Origin: Chloroflexota bacterium
GTDB taxonomy: Bacteria > Chloroflexota > Anaerolineae > UBA2200
NCBI GenBank assembly: GCA_030607875.1
Contig: JAUWJD010000029.1
Location: forward strand, 1-46,273
DNA length: 46,273 nt
Direction: 5' to 3'
Positions 15,258 through 23,361 of this stretch are shown in pieces. Position 1 is the stretch's first letter. The number at the start of each line of letters is the position of its first letter. Both the position numbers and the translations under genes were made by a program. The notes beneath the pieces were generated by a model. It searched no databases and was not told the origin of the DNA. It saw nothing but the letters and a program-made list of their open reading frames with translations.

Positions 15258-16078
15258 AGAGTAGAAAGAGATTGCTGCTCGTAGTGGCTGTCGTGTTGAC
15301 CCTGGTGCTGGGGGCTGTTGGCATCAGCAACGCCATAACCGATGGCGAGCTGGATGGGGACGACCATCCGTCGGTAGTCCTCTTGGTAATGGACGTTGGT
15401 GGTGTGCCAAGGTATCGATGTAGTGCAACATTGCTATCTCCAACGGTTGCATTGACTGCTGGACATTGCACCAGCAACTATCCAGGCCCTGCGTATAGTG
15501 GCATGAGGGTCTTTACGGAATCAGCTGTTGATGGGGGTGACAATACCTATCCAACTTGTGATGGTGGTAACTGCGTGGAAGCGCTTGAGTGGTATGTCCA
15601 TCCAGATTACGAGGCTGGGCCGTGGTTCGCCCATGATGTTGGCGTTGTGATCCTCAAAGAACCCATCTATGTGGACGAGTATGGTGTGCTTCCTACAGCA
15701 GATCAACTCGACGCAATGAAGAGACGGCGTGGTCTGCAAGACACAACATTCACTGCGGTTGGCTATGGACTTCAACGAATCAATCCAGTATTCGTCGAAG
15801 CTGATAGAGTGCGGATGGTGGCCAATCCCAACCTGATTCAGATCAATGTGCCCGGCTTCACAGGTGATTTCTCGCTACTGCTGTCAAACAACCACTCCAC
15901 TGGCGGTACTTGCTTTGGCGACTCAGGTGGCCCCAATTTCCTGGGTGATAGCAATGTTGTTGCTGGCGTGACGTCTTTCGGTCTAAATGGCAATTGTGCC
16001 GGCACCGGCGGTGTGTTCCGTATGGACAGACAAGACGTCCTAGACTTCGTTAACGAGGTTCTTGCCTTGAATCCGTAG
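15254..16078 (+). CDS. Secreted trypsin-like serine protease (S1 family)
   Basis: A 274-residue chymotrypsin-fold protease with a signal peptide: a basic start MKSRKR followed by a hydrophobic segment to about residue 24, with likely cleavage near ISNA. The catalytic triad is complete: His71 in LTAGHC, Asp128 in AHDVGVVIL, and Ser224 in GTCFGDSGGPNF. Cysteine pairs flanking His and Ser are kept, consistent with an exported, disulfide-bonded enzyme. Specificity is uncertain. ATG follows GAGAGGAGAG. It is a single-gene unit with its own consensus promoter, and a decayed second protease tail follows its stop in the same frame. Confidence 0.9.
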   Translation: MKSRKRLLLVVAVVLTLVLGAVGISNAITDGELDGDDHPSVVLLVMDVGGVPRYRCSATLLSPTVALTAGHCTSNYPGPAYSGMRVFTESAVDGGDNTYPTCDGGNCVEALEWYVHPDYEAGPWFAHDVGVVILKEPIYVDEYGVLPTADQLDAMKRRRGLQDTTFTAVGYGLQRINPVFVEADRVRMVANPNLIQINVPGFTGDFSLLLSNNHSTGGTCFGDSGGPNFLGDSNVVAGVTSFGLNGNCAGTGGVFRMDRQDVLDFVNEVLALNP

Positions 16079-16186
16079 ACTCGATTGCGTACAGCCGTGA
16101 CCAACCACAATTGCTCGGGCGTCGGCTATTCGTCGCGCGTGGACATCCCCGAGATACTGGACTGGATCGAGGGGTGTCTCGACTAG
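16079..16186 (+). pseudogene. Remnant C-terminus of a second trypsin-like protease
   Basis: Directly after the protease TAG, in the same frame, 35 codons end at TAG 16184-16186. The segment reads AVTNHNCSGVGYSSRVDIPE followed by ILDWIEGCLD. It lines up with the end of the intact protease (GVTSFGLNGNCAGTGGVFRM, then DRQDVLDFVNEVL) and with S1 family C-termini in general. There is no start, and nothing N-terminal remains, so it is likely the tail of a former tandem copy or of the ancestral longer gene. Confidence 0.6.
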
Positions 16187-16220
16187 CAGGCCGAGTACGC
16201 CGTTAGGTCTCCAAAACATC

Positions 16221-16252
16221 AGCCGCCCGCGGGATGTCTCCTGCGGGCGGCT
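16221..16252 (-). terminator. Hairpin terminator between convergent genes
   Basis: AGCCGCCCGC pairs perfectly with GCGGGCGGCT around a 12-base loop. On the minus strand it is followed by GATGTTTTGG, so it may end the lipoprotein transcript; on the plus strand no T-run follows. Confidence 0.6.
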
Positions 16253-16357
16253 CTGTACGTCTGCCAATCTCGGTGCAGCCCGAGACGAGGGTTAGACAGG
16301 TTCCCAGTCGTCGAACCAGCGAGTCCGCACGCCAGCGCCTTTGAAGCGGCTACCATA

Positions 16358-16954
16358 TCAATGAGCAGAGTCCCTCGGCTTGGGTGACGGCTTCCCATGA
16401 GGAAACATGGGCATGAGGGGCACAGGATCGACATAAGATCCGTCCGCCCCGCACAACATGACGGACTCAGCTGCGTCGGTGTGATACTCATACGTACGCC
16501 CTTCCGCCTCCAGGACCACGCGGAACCCCGGCGTGATGACCTGAGCGTACATCATGCCTGGCTGCGGGCAGCCCAGGCTGGCATCGCGCCACTCCACCGC
16601 CTCAAGCGACACCAGCCGGATCGCCTCCTGTGCCAGGCCCAGCCTCAAGGCCAGGTCCTTCTGTGCTAGCCGGATGATCGGTTCGGCTTCAATCGCCACT
16701 TCCACGTCGACCGACTCGGGGCTGGGTGTAGGCGTCATGCTTTCCTGCTCGCTGCCAGGCGTGGCTGTTGGAACAGCGGTTACTGCTTCCATTGTCACTT
16801 GTGTCCCACTACCCTCTCCGGTGTGTACTTGAGTCGTGCTCAGTTCGCCACCAGGCACAGTCGGCGTTGATTTTGCACCGCATCCAAGCGCCAGGGTTGC
16901 CACGAGCGATACAAGGGCGATTGAGCGGAATACCTGCTGTTTTGCGGGGCTCAT
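16358..16954 (-). CDS. Predicted lipoprotein with a conserved C-terminal domain of unknown function
   Basis: A 198-residue exported protein. The N-terminus has a basic start, a hydrophobic stretch and the lipobox LALGC with Cys25 as the lipidation site. A low-complexity Thr/Pro/Ser/Glu linker (about residues 28-80) follows, then a compact domain containing EWRDASLGCPQPGMMYAQVI and a GFRVVLEAEGRTYEYHTDAA segment. I recall this W-x-D-x-SLGCP-x-P-G pattern from uncharacterised Chloroflexota and cyanobacterial proteins. The function is unknown; it is probably anchored outside the membrane. No clear promoter was found. Confidence 0.75.
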   Translation of the reverse strand: MSPAKQQVFRSIALVSLVATLALGCGAKSTPTVPGGELSTTQVHTGEGSGTQVTMEAVTAVPTATPGSEQESMTPTPSPESVDVEVAIEAEPIIRLAQKDLALRLGLAQEAIRLVSLEAVEWRDASLGCPQPGMMYAQVITPGFRVVLEAEGRTYEYHTDAAESVMLCGADGSYVDPVPLMPMFPHGKPSPKPRDSAH

Positions 16955-17143
16955 CTACTCTCCCAGTCTGCTTTCTGCCTATGAAGACGGTTCCTGCTGA
17001 CGAGAAGTTCCTGGTTGCCAGGTAATGTTCCTTGCCTACGGGTACCTGGTTGATTGGAATGCATCGGCTGTTTCGCCCGAATGCTGCGCACATCAGCACT
17101 ACACCGACAAAGCTGCTTCTCACGAAATGGAGTGCGCGGCGCT

Positions 17144-17172
17144 TTGACTTCACAGGCAAAATCTGTCATACT
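17144..17172 (+). promoter_or_regulatory. Sigma-70-type promoter for zwf
   Basis: TTGACT (17144-17149), 17 bases, CATACT (17167-17172). The predicted transcript start near 17179 excludes the upstream in-frame codon at 17172 as the zwf start. Confidence 0.65.
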
Positions 17173-17213
17173 TGCTCGTGCTGACGGAACTCATCGCAAG
17201 GGAGAGGGGGCCA

Positions 17214-18701
17214 ATGAGCCAAGCGAGTCAAAACACAAAATCTGCAGTGCTGGTGATCTTTGGCGCATCAGGCGATTTGACGCGGCGCAAGCTTGTGCCG
17301 GCGTTGTATCACCTGGCTTGCGCAGAGTTGCTGCCTCCAGGCGCACAGGTGCTCGGAGTGGCGATCGACGAGCTTACGGAGCAGGCTTTCCGCGATCGGC
17401 TTCGCGAGGGAATGGTCGAATACGCGGGGATTGAGCCCGACCTCCATGGGCTGTGGCCGCGTTTTGCACAGCGCCTGTCCTACATGATAGGCGATTTTAA
17501 CGACCCGGATACTTATCGCCGCCTGCGAGAACGGCTGGCTCAACTCGACGCGGCCGGTGGCACAGGTGGCAATCACCTTTTCTACCTGGCCGTACCCCCC
17601 AGGTTCTTCCCAATGATCGTCCGGCACCTGGGAGAGGCCGGCCTGAATCACACGCAGAAGGGGTGGACGCGCATCGTCATTGAGAAACCCTTTGGCCGTG
17701 ACCTGCAAAGTGCCCGAGAACTGAACGAGCAGGTTCACGCTGTGTTTGGCGAGGATGAGGTCTACCGCATTGACCACTACCTGGGCAAGGACACGGCGCA
17801 GAACATCCTGTTCTTGCGCTTTGCCAATGCCATCTTTGAGCCGGTGTGGAACCGCAACTACGTGGACAACGTGCAGATCAGCATGCTGGAGAGCGTAGAC
17901 GTGGGTCACCGTGGCGCCTACTACGACCAGGCTGGTGTGCTGCGCGACATGTTCCAGAATCACATGATGCAGTTGCTAAGCCTCACGGCCATGGAGCCGC
18001 CCGCTGCTTTTGGCGCCAGGGCCTTGCGCGACGAGAAGGTGAAGGTGCTGAGTGCTATCCGCCCCGTTGACGTACGCGACACCGTTCGGGCTCAGTACCG
18101 GGGCTTTTGGGGCACTCCCGGAGTCGCGCCCGGTTCATCGACGCCTACCTACGCTGTGCTCAAGCTTTTCGTCGATAACTGGCGCTGGCAAGGTGTGCCC
18201 TTCTACCTACGCTCTGGAAAGGCGCTGACATCCAAGACAACCGACATCATCGTCGAGTTCCGGCGCCCTCCGCTCCAGATGTTCGACTTGCCCGCCGGTC
18301 AAGAGTACGTTCCCAACTCTATCTTGATAGGCATTCAGCCTGACGAAGGCATTCACGTCAAGTTCCAGGCCAAGGTGCCGGGTTCTGGCCGCGAGGGGAA
18401 GCCTGTGGACATGGCCTTCCACTACCGCTCCTCCTTTGGCATAGAGAAACTTCCGGACTCCTACGAGCACTTGTTGCTGGATGTGCTGCAAGGAGACGCT
18501 TCACTCTTTACCCGCAGCGATGAGATCGAGCTAGCCTGGCAGGTGATAGACCCAGTGATACAGGCATGGGAATCTCACGACGAGCCTCGGCTGGTCATCT
18601 ATGAATCGGGCAGCCAGGGACCGGTAGAATCGGACGAGTTCATCAGCCGTGCTGACCGCATCTGGTGTCGCGGCTGCACCTGGCACGAAAGTGTCCAGTG
18701 A
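17214..18701 (+). CDS. zwf: Glucose-6-phosphate 1-dehydrogenase
   Basis: Oxidises glucose-6-phosphate to 6-phosphogluconolactone, the entry step of the oxidative pentose phosphate pathway. The 495-residue protein has the coenzyme motif IFGASGDLTRRKL near residue 15, EKPFGRDL near 158, and the active-site RIDHYLGK near 183, with NAIFEPVWNRNYVDNVQI and GVLRDMFQNHMMQLL following. Length is typical. The frame opens earlier, at 17172, but ATG 17214 follows GGGAGAGGGGG and lies downstream of the promoter. The last dozen residues (WCRGCTWHESVQ) are unusual for the family. It appears to be monocistronic. Confidence 0.95.
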   Translation: MSQASQNTKSAVLVIFGASGDLTRRKLVPALYHLACAELLPPGAQVLGVAIDELTEQAFRDRLREGMVEYAGIEPDLHGLWPRFAQRLSYMIGDFNDPDTYRRLRERLAQLDAAGGTGGNHLFYLAVPPRFFPMIVRHLGEAGLNHTQKGWTRIVIEKPFGRDLQSARELNEQVHAVFGEDEVYRIDHYLGKDTAQNILFLRFANAIFEPVWNRNYVDNVQISMLESVDVGHRGAYYDQAGVLRDMFQNHMMQLLSLTAMEPPAAFGARALRDEKVKVLSAIRPVDVRDTVRAQYRGFWGTPGVAPGSSTPTYAVLKLFVDNWRWQGVPFYLRSGKALTSKTTDIIVEFRRPPLQMFDLPAGQEYVPNSILIGIQPDEGIHVKFQAKVPGSGREGKPVDMAFHYRSSFGIEKLPDSYEHLLLDVLQGDASLFTRSDEIELAWQVIDPVIQAWESHDEPRLVIYESGSQGPVESDEFISRADRIWCRGCTWHESVQ

Positions 18702-18850
18702 CTACCGGCCACCACTCCTCAGTGTGAATCCGCTGCTGCTGAGCCTCGCTCACTCACGAACACAGCGCCGCCTCGCGAGCACCGAGTCTACCTGCCGCTC
18801 ATTCTGCGCCTGGTCGGAGAACCATAGCGTTCTGCTTGTGTTCATAGAAA

Positions 18851-18877
18851 AGCCTGGTTTCTTCGTGAAACCAGGCT
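18851..18877 (-). terminator. Perfect hairpin terminator, best on the minus strand
   Basis: AGCCTGGTTTC (18851-18861) pairs perfectly with GAAACCAGGCT (18867-18877) around a five-base loop. On the minus strand it is followed by TTTTCTATG, fitting the end of the tldD-tldE transcript; it may also stop zwf transcription. The rest of 18702-18968 contains nothing I can support. Confidence 0.75.
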
Positions 18878-18968
18878 GTTGAGTATTCCTGTCCTTGAAT
18901 CACCATCAACACACGAGGGATTGGTTGCAGAACCGCTGCTTCGCCGCCTTGCTGCAGGTCTCAGAGCT

Positions 18969-20306
18969 CTAGAACTCGGTCACACCGGTGAAGGCGAAGC
19001 GGTCAATGCACAGGGCCGGCGCGCGGATCCCGCCCAGGAAGTCACGGATCAGCTTGGTCTCTTCGCTGATCATTCGCACTTCTGAAAGTGCTTCCAGGAC
19101 ACCCTGCGTGAAGCGCAGGTTCTTCACTGCACCCTTGATCTCGCCATGCTCGATCCAGAAAGTGCCGTCGCGGGTCATTCCGGTCAGGATGGCCTTCAGT
19201 GGATGGACTGGATTGACATAGTGGAAGCGGGTTACCCACAGCCCACGTTCTACAGAGGCAAGCATTTCTTGCTTGGTGGCTTTTCCCGGCTTCATGAACA
19301 GGTTGGTCGGCTGCGGGCCATAGGTGTTCGGGGCAGGCAAGGCGTGGCCGGTGGATTCCTTACCCTCTTTGGCGGCGGCGTAGCTATCGTACACCACTGC
19401 TGTGGCTACACCGTTGCGGATAAGGTTCACTCGTTGCTTGGGCACTCCTTCAAAGTCGAAGGGTAGGGGCATGCCGGACTTGTCCAGGCCATCATCCCAA
19501 ATGGAGATATTCTCGCCGGTGATGCGTTGGCCGAACCTGTTGGCCATGAAGCTGCGTCCTTCCTGTACTGCCAGAGCGCCAAAACCAAGATACGCCATGT
19601 ACAGCAGCATTTCGGCTACGGCGTACTCTTCCAGGATCACTGGATACTCATCTGGCTTGATGGCCTTTGAACTGTGGCTGCGCAACGCCTTGTCAATTGC
19701 CTCTCGGCCAATCTGCTCTGCGTTGATGTCACTCACGTCTGGTGAGGACGCGCTGGCATAGCCTGAGCTGTCATCAGACATAATCACAACTGTGAGGTCG
19801 CTGACCGTGGTCGGCGCATGGGCAAAAACGCCGAGTGAGTTGTGGACACAGATTTCCAGGCTCGATGTTGTGAATGCGCCGGAAGCGATCAGCCTGTTCT
19901 CTGTGGACAGCTTGCAGATGGTGTGGATCTCTTGGGCCCGCTTCTCAGGACTATGGTCTGCAGTGGCTTGGAAAAACGACTCTACTTCTGGAAGAGGCCT
20001 TGGCCTGGGTAGTGACTGGAAGTCGGGGTTCTCTGGTTGCAGCAGCGCTATCTCCAAGGCTTGCTCGACCACCTCTTGCAGCGCACCATCGCTCAGGTCA
20101 TTGATCGTAGCGACTCCAACCTTCTTGCCCGCCACTGCGCGCACGCGCACCTCTACGTTGCGTTCGGCCACATTCTGGTGGATGCGGGAGTTGGCGAAGC
20201 GGGTCAGTTGCGTGTCTTCACCTAGTAGCAGTACCTCGGTCTGCTCTGCCTTGGAGAGGGCAAGCACACGCTGCGCGATCTCCTTCATTCTTTCAGGACC
20301 TAACAT
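18969..20306 (-). CDS. TldE/PmbA-type protease-like subunit
   Basis: A 445-residue partner of the TldD protease. In E. coli TldD and TldE form a heterodimer that trims peptides such as the microcin B17 precursor and CcdA. The TldD/PmbA fold is clear: VRAVAGKKVGVATINDLS near residue 50, EEYAVAEMLLYMAYLGFGA in the middle, RVNLIRNGVATAVVYDSYAA and PGKATKQEMLASVERGLWV. It lacks HExxxH, as expected for TldE. ATG 20306 was chosen for its GGGAGGG site eight bases upstream; a longer frame back to 20585 overlaps tldD and has no site. It lies 40 bases downstream of tldD in the same operon. Confidence 0.88.
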   Translation of the reverse strand: MLGPERMKEIAQRVLALSKAEQTEVLLLGEDTQLTRFANSRIHQNVAERNVEVRVRAVAGKKVGVATINDLSDGALQEVVEQALEIALLQPENPDFQSLPRPRPLPEVESFFQATADHSPEKRAQEIHTICKLSTENRLIASGAFTTSSLEICVHNSLGVFAHAPTTVSDLTVVIMSDDSSGYASASSPDVSDINAEQIGREAIDKALRSHSSKAIKPDEYPVILEEYAVAEMLLYMAYLGFGALAVQEGRSFMANRFGQRITGENISIWDDGLDKSGMPLPFDFEGVPKQRVNLIRNGVATAVVYDSYAAAKEGKESTGHALPAPNTYGPQPTNLFMKPGKATKQEMLASVERGLWVTRFHYVNPVHPLKAILTGMTRDGTFWIEHGEIKGAVKNLRFTQGVLEALSEVRMISEETKLIRDFLGGIRAPALCIDRFAFTGVTEF

Positions 20307-20346
20307 AAGTGAATCCCTCCCCGGATGGTGTGTGGCTCCATTGGCG

Positions 20347-21786
20347 TTACATAAGCCCAACACGCACGTTGCGAAAACGTGCGGGTGCCGTGCCGTGTGC
20401 CACGTGCGCTGCTTGCACCGGCTCTCCTTTTCCGCAGTTCGGAAGGCCCCAGACCTGCCAATGCTTTTCGCTGCAAATGGCGTCGCAGGAGCCCCAGAAC
20501 TCGGGCGTGATGCCTGTGTAGGTAGCATTTCTGAGCATCCGCCCGCGCTTGCCCTTCTTGATCTCATAGGCGAGCTGAGTGCCAAACTGGAAATTGAGGC
20601 GTTTGTCGTCTATGCTCCAGCTCTTGTTGGTGGCCATGTAGATGCCGTCGTCGGTGTCAGCGATCAGATCGTCGAGTTCCCAGGTGCCTGGTTCCAGGTT
20701 AATATTGGTCATACGGATAAGAGGGATGCGGTTCCAGCCATCGGCACGCATGGTGCCATTGCTGCGTTGTCCCAGCCATGCAGCCGTCTCTCGTGAGGTA
20801 AGATACCCGACAAAGATGCCGTCTTTGACGATGCGTGTACGCTGCGCGGGCACGCCCTCGTCATCGTAGCCGAAGGTTCCCAACGCACCGGGAATGGTAG
20901 CGTCAGCGTAGATGTTGACCAGAGGCGAACCGTAGCGGAATGAGCCCAGTTTGTCGCGCGTCAAGAAGCTGGTGCCAGCGAAACTGGCTTCCTCGCCCAT
21001 TACGCGGTCCAACTCGATGGGATGGCCGCATGATTCATGCAGCTGCAGCGCCAGTTGCGTCGAGTCGAGGATGAGAGTAGTCACGCGGCTAGGGCATGGC
21101 GGGGCGCAGAGCAGGGCGACTGCTTCCTCGGCGGTACGCTGAGCATTCTCCACCAGTTCTTGGTTACCGATGTATTCATATCCTGCCTTTCCTTGCTGGC
21201 GACCAAAGCTGTTGGGGAAGGAACGCGTCTGGACTTCATCTTCACCCACAGCAATAGCCTCTATCCCCGCACCACTTTCCACAAACTCTTGCTCGATGTA
21301 ACTGCCCTCAGTGCTGGCAAAGACCTCATTCTCCCGGACAAAGTCCATGTTGCCTTTCGCCACTGTGATTCCCTTGACGCGGCGCATTTCGGCGTCGGCA
21401 GCCAGCAGTAAATCAATCTTGTCCTGCAGCGGGACGGAGAAGGGGTCAATCTCCACAGAGGTGTGATAGTGGGCGACATGCACTTCAGGCGGGCCGAGGG
21501 CTACGTTGGAGGTCTTGACCAGAGCGCTGGCACGGGCGATTTGGGCGGCACGCGCACCCACGCGTTCTGCTTCCTTCACGCTGAGAATGGAGCTGCTGGC
21601 AAAGCCCCAGGAGCCGTTGACCACGACTCGAATGCCGACCCCTTGATTCTGGTTGTGGGAGAGTGCTTCGACGTGTCCGTTCTTGACCACAATTGACTGT
21701 GTTTGCTGATGGATGATGCGTACATCGGCGTAGCTGGCTCCCTGCAGTTGAGCCACGTTCAGTGCTCGTTGAGCGATATCTTTCAT
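20347..21786 (-). CDS. tldD: TldD family metalloprotease
   Basis: A 479-residue zinc peptidase, the catalytic half of a TldD/TldE pair. The zinc motif is LHESCGHPIELDRVMG (HExxxH) near residue 254, followed by SFRYGSPLVNIYADATIPGA and GTFGYDDEGVPAQRTRIVKDG, all typical. The N-terminal VRIIHQQTQSIVVKNGHVEA domain is complete. ATG 21786 follows AAGGAGG by five bases. It leads the two-gene minus-strand operon, with a good promoter at 21829-21856. The substrate is unknown; no peptide-toxin or RiPP precursor was recognised nearby. Confidence 0.92.
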   Translation of the reverse strand: MKDIAQRALNVAQLQGASYADVRIIHQQTQSIVVKNGHVEALSHNQNQGVGIRVVVNGSWGFASSSILSVKEAERVGARAAQIARASALVKTSNVALGPPEVHVAHYHTSVEIDPFSVPLQDKIDLLLAADAEMRRVKGITVAKGNMDFVRENEVFASTEGSYIEQEFVESGAGIEAIAVGEDEVQTRSFPNSFGRQQGKAGYEYIGNQELVENAQRTAEEAVALLCAPPCPSRVTTLILDSTQLALQLHESCGHPIELDRVMGEEASFAGTSFLTRDKLGSFRYGSPLVNIYADATIPGALGTFGYDDEGVPAQRTRIVKDGIFVGYLTSRETAAWLGQRSNGTMRADGWNRIPLIRMTNINLEPGTWELDDLIADTDDGIYMATNKSWSIDDKRLNFQFGTQLAYEIKKGKRGRMLRNATYTGITPEFWGSCDAICSEKHWQVWGLPNCGKGEPVQAAHVAHGTAPARFRNVRVGLM

Positions 21787-21828
21787 CCTTGCCTCCTTGA
21801 CCTACCCAAAGTCATCGTGTACAATGCC

Positions 21829-21856
21829 ATTATAGTGCTACAGAGTGCTGCGTCAA
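21829..21856 (-). promoter_or_regulatory. Sigma-70-type promoter for tldD-tldE
   Basis: Minus-strand TTGACG (21856-21851), 16 bases, perfect TATAAT (21834-21829), about 43 bases upstream of the tldD start. Confidence 0.8.
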
Positions 21857-21995
21857 TTGCCAAAGGGTCCAGCCAAAGGTCTTGGCGAAGACAAGGCCGC
21901 CGGCGACGGCCCCAAGGTCTAGCCGCACGTGATGGCTAGACGGGATCGCTGAAGCCCAGGCACCCCATTCTATGTGAAGATTCGATAATCTGAGT

Positions 21996-22024
21996 TTAGC
22001 AATCCGGGCACAGAGCAGTAGAAT
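21996..22024 (+). promoter_or_regulatory. Sigma-70-type promoter for FmdB-like gene
   Basis: TTAGCA (21996-22001), 17 bases, TAGAAT (22019-22024); the start codon at 22042 follows closely, giving a leader of about ten bases. Confidence 0.6.
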
Positions 22025-22041
22025 GCTGTGAGGTGAAAGCC

Positions 22042-22278
22042 ATGCCTCTTTATGCGTACATCTGCGACCAGTGTGGCTGCAAATTCGAGTTGCTGCGCAG
22101 CTTCAGCCAGACGGATGATCCGGCAATATGCCCTGGCTGTGCACCGCCTGGAGCACGCCGTCTTCTTTCGACATTTGTTGCCATGAGCAAAAGTAGCGCT
22201 GGATCGAGCAGGAGCGTGACAGCAAGTAGCTCTTGCGCTTCTTGTAGCGCCAGTTCCTGTGCAGGCTGCAAACGGTAG
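22042..22278 (+). CDS. FmdB family zinc-ribbon regulatory protein
   Basis: A 78-residue protein whose first 45 residues form the FmdB/CxxC zinc ribbon: MPLYAYICDQCGCKFELL with a second CPGC knuckle near residue 33, then ARRLLSTFVAM. The remainder is a Ser/Cys-rich tail ending CASCSASSCAGCKR, which could bind metal or be disordered. ATG 22042 follows GAGGTGAA; GTG 22033 in the same frame is less likely because it overlaps that site. Family members are thought to act in regulation, but the role is not established. Confidence 0.82.
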   Translation: MPLYAYICDQCGCKFELLRSFSQTDDPAICPGCAPPGARRLLSTFVAMSKSSAGSSRSVTASSSCASCSASSCAGCKR

Positions 22279-22368
22279 TTGTCACAGGCAGAGTGGAGGT
22301 ATCCTTCGTGCACGTCCTGGTGATCACTGCCGCCGAAGCAGGGGGCGCTCGGCGAGGCCGGCAACCCG

Positions 22369-23070
22369 TCAGGCTGCATCCCTTGGCCGCGACAGCCGCT
22401 CAGCCAGATTCATCGCCCAGTTCTCAAGTTGACTCCCGTAAGAGAGGAACAGCAGCGCCAGCAATGCTGATGCGGCAATCACCAATGCCCATTGCACAGG
22501 GCTGAGCCCGGCCGCATGAGCACCCAGCCAGGCAGAGACCAGGATGCCCGGCGGCCGCCCGGCCAGCACAGCGAGCATTAAGGCAGGAATGGGGATAGGG
22601 GTGAGCCCGGCTGCGAAGCAGGCGACGTCGTCAGGCAGAAACGGTACCAAGAAGACCAGGACGAAGAAGAACAATCCCCGTCGGCGTGCTCCGGCATCCA
22701 ACCGTGCCAATGTATTGCCTGGTGCCAGGCGCTCCACGAGAGGGCGGCCGTATCTGCGCGATAGGGTGAAGGCAACAAGCGAACCCAGCGCTGTGCCTAA
22801 TACGCTGTAGAGGGTGCCCCAAAGCACGCCGAAGAGATAGCCACTGGCCAGTCCTACCACGTGGCCGGGCACAGGTGCCAACAGCACTTGGGCCATCTGT
22901 AGCACGACAATGCCTACGGGTGACCAGACTCCCCAGCCACTTATCCACTCTTGTACACGTACTGGGTCTCTGAAGGCGTTCAGGAAGTCCCTATTGCATG
23001 CTAGCAGCAGCAAACCTGATAGCGCAATGAGGAGCACAAGTAAGATGAACGTCAAGGCGCGGGTATTCAT
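22369..23070 (-). CDS. TVP38/TMEM64 (VTT/DedA-like) membrane protein
   Basis: A 233-residue integral membrane protein with about five hydrophobic segments: residues 7-25, an N-terminal re-entrant region (SPVGIVVLQMAQVLLAPVPG), LASGYLFGVLWGTLYSVLG, the conserved FLVPFLPDDVACFAAGLT, and a C-terminal ALVIAASALLALLFL. The G-x-L-F-G-x-x-x-G and P-F-x-P-x-D motifs are VTT/SNARE-associated domain hallmarks. Members are implicated in lipid scrambling or membrane homeostasis. It is convergent with the zinc-ribbon gene. No strong ribosome site was seen before the ATG. Confidence 0.85.
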   Translation of the reverse strand: MNTRALTFILLVLLIALSGLLLLACNRDFLNAFRDPVRVQEWISGWGVWSPVGIVVLQMAQVLLAPVPGHVVGLASGYLFGVLWGTLYSVLGTALGSLVAFTLSRRYGRPLVERLAPGNTLARLDAGARRRGLFFFVLVFLVPFLPDDVACFAAGLTPIPIPALMLAVLAGRPPGILVSAWLGAHAAGLSPVQWALVIAASALLALLFLSYGSQLENWAMNLAERLSRPRDAA

Positions 23071-23255
23071 GCTAGCCTAGCTGCCGCGTGAGGGTGCGAC
23101 TGCTGGGTGAGAGATGATAGCAACTGACATTGGTCAAGGACCATCCCCTGGGCAGTCTGTGGTTGAAGAAGTATAACTTACATTCCCAATGGCGTCAAAT
23201 CCTGCTGTGCGGGTTGCCTCTTCTGTGCCCCGTTACCAGGTGCACGTGCACGGAT

Positions 23256-23283
23256 TTGACACAGTTCGCAATAATAGTACAAT
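23256..23283 (+). promoter_or_regulatory. Sigma-70-type promoter for DeoR regulator
   Basis: TTGACA (23256-23261), 16 bases, TACAAT (23278-23283). Direct repeats and a terminator-like hairpin lie just downstream, between promoter and gene. Confidence 0.75.
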
Positions 23284-23286
23284 CAG

Positions 23287-23308
23287 TTCGAAAGCAAAAC
23301 GAAAGCAA
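23287..23308 (+). promoter_or_regulatory. Candidate DeoR-family operator (11-bp-spaced direct repeats)
   Basis: CGAAAGCAA occurs at 23289-23297 and again at 23300-23308, one helical turn apart, immediately downstream of the -10 box. The octamer TTCGAAAG covering the first copy (23287-23294) recurs at 24216-24223, upstream of the sugar isomerase gene. Direct repeats with CGAAA cores are common for DeoR-family repressors, so autoregulation and control of the next genes are plausible. Confidence 0.5.
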
Positions 23309-23330
23309 GAGCGTTTCGCTCTGTCTTTTT
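23308..23330 (+). terminator. Terminator-like hairpin in the DeoR leader
   Basis: AGAGCG-TTT-CGCTCT followed by GTCTTTTT, located after the promoter and before the gene. It could act as an attenuator or reduce read-through. Confidence 0.5.
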
Positions 23331-23361
23331 GCAGTGACTTTGATCGCAATGGGAGAGGCAG

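Noticed and set aside
16270-16357. Minus-strand fragment ending RTRWFDDWEPV that looks like a genuine protein C-terminus.
   Set aside because: The frame is closed by a stop only about 20 codons upstream, so at best it is a tiny relic; no family could be recognised.
18687-18701. AAGTGTCCAGT at the end of zwf resembles the IS3 terminal repeat at position 100-111.
   Set aside because: Only about 11 bases match, no transposase or opposite end is nearby, and the zwf frame stays open through it.
19792-20796. A 334-codon plus-strand ORF opposite the tldD/tldE genes.
   Set aside because: It is antisense to two well-supported genes, has no recognisable domain, and is low-complexity in translation: a shadow of GC-rich coding sequence.
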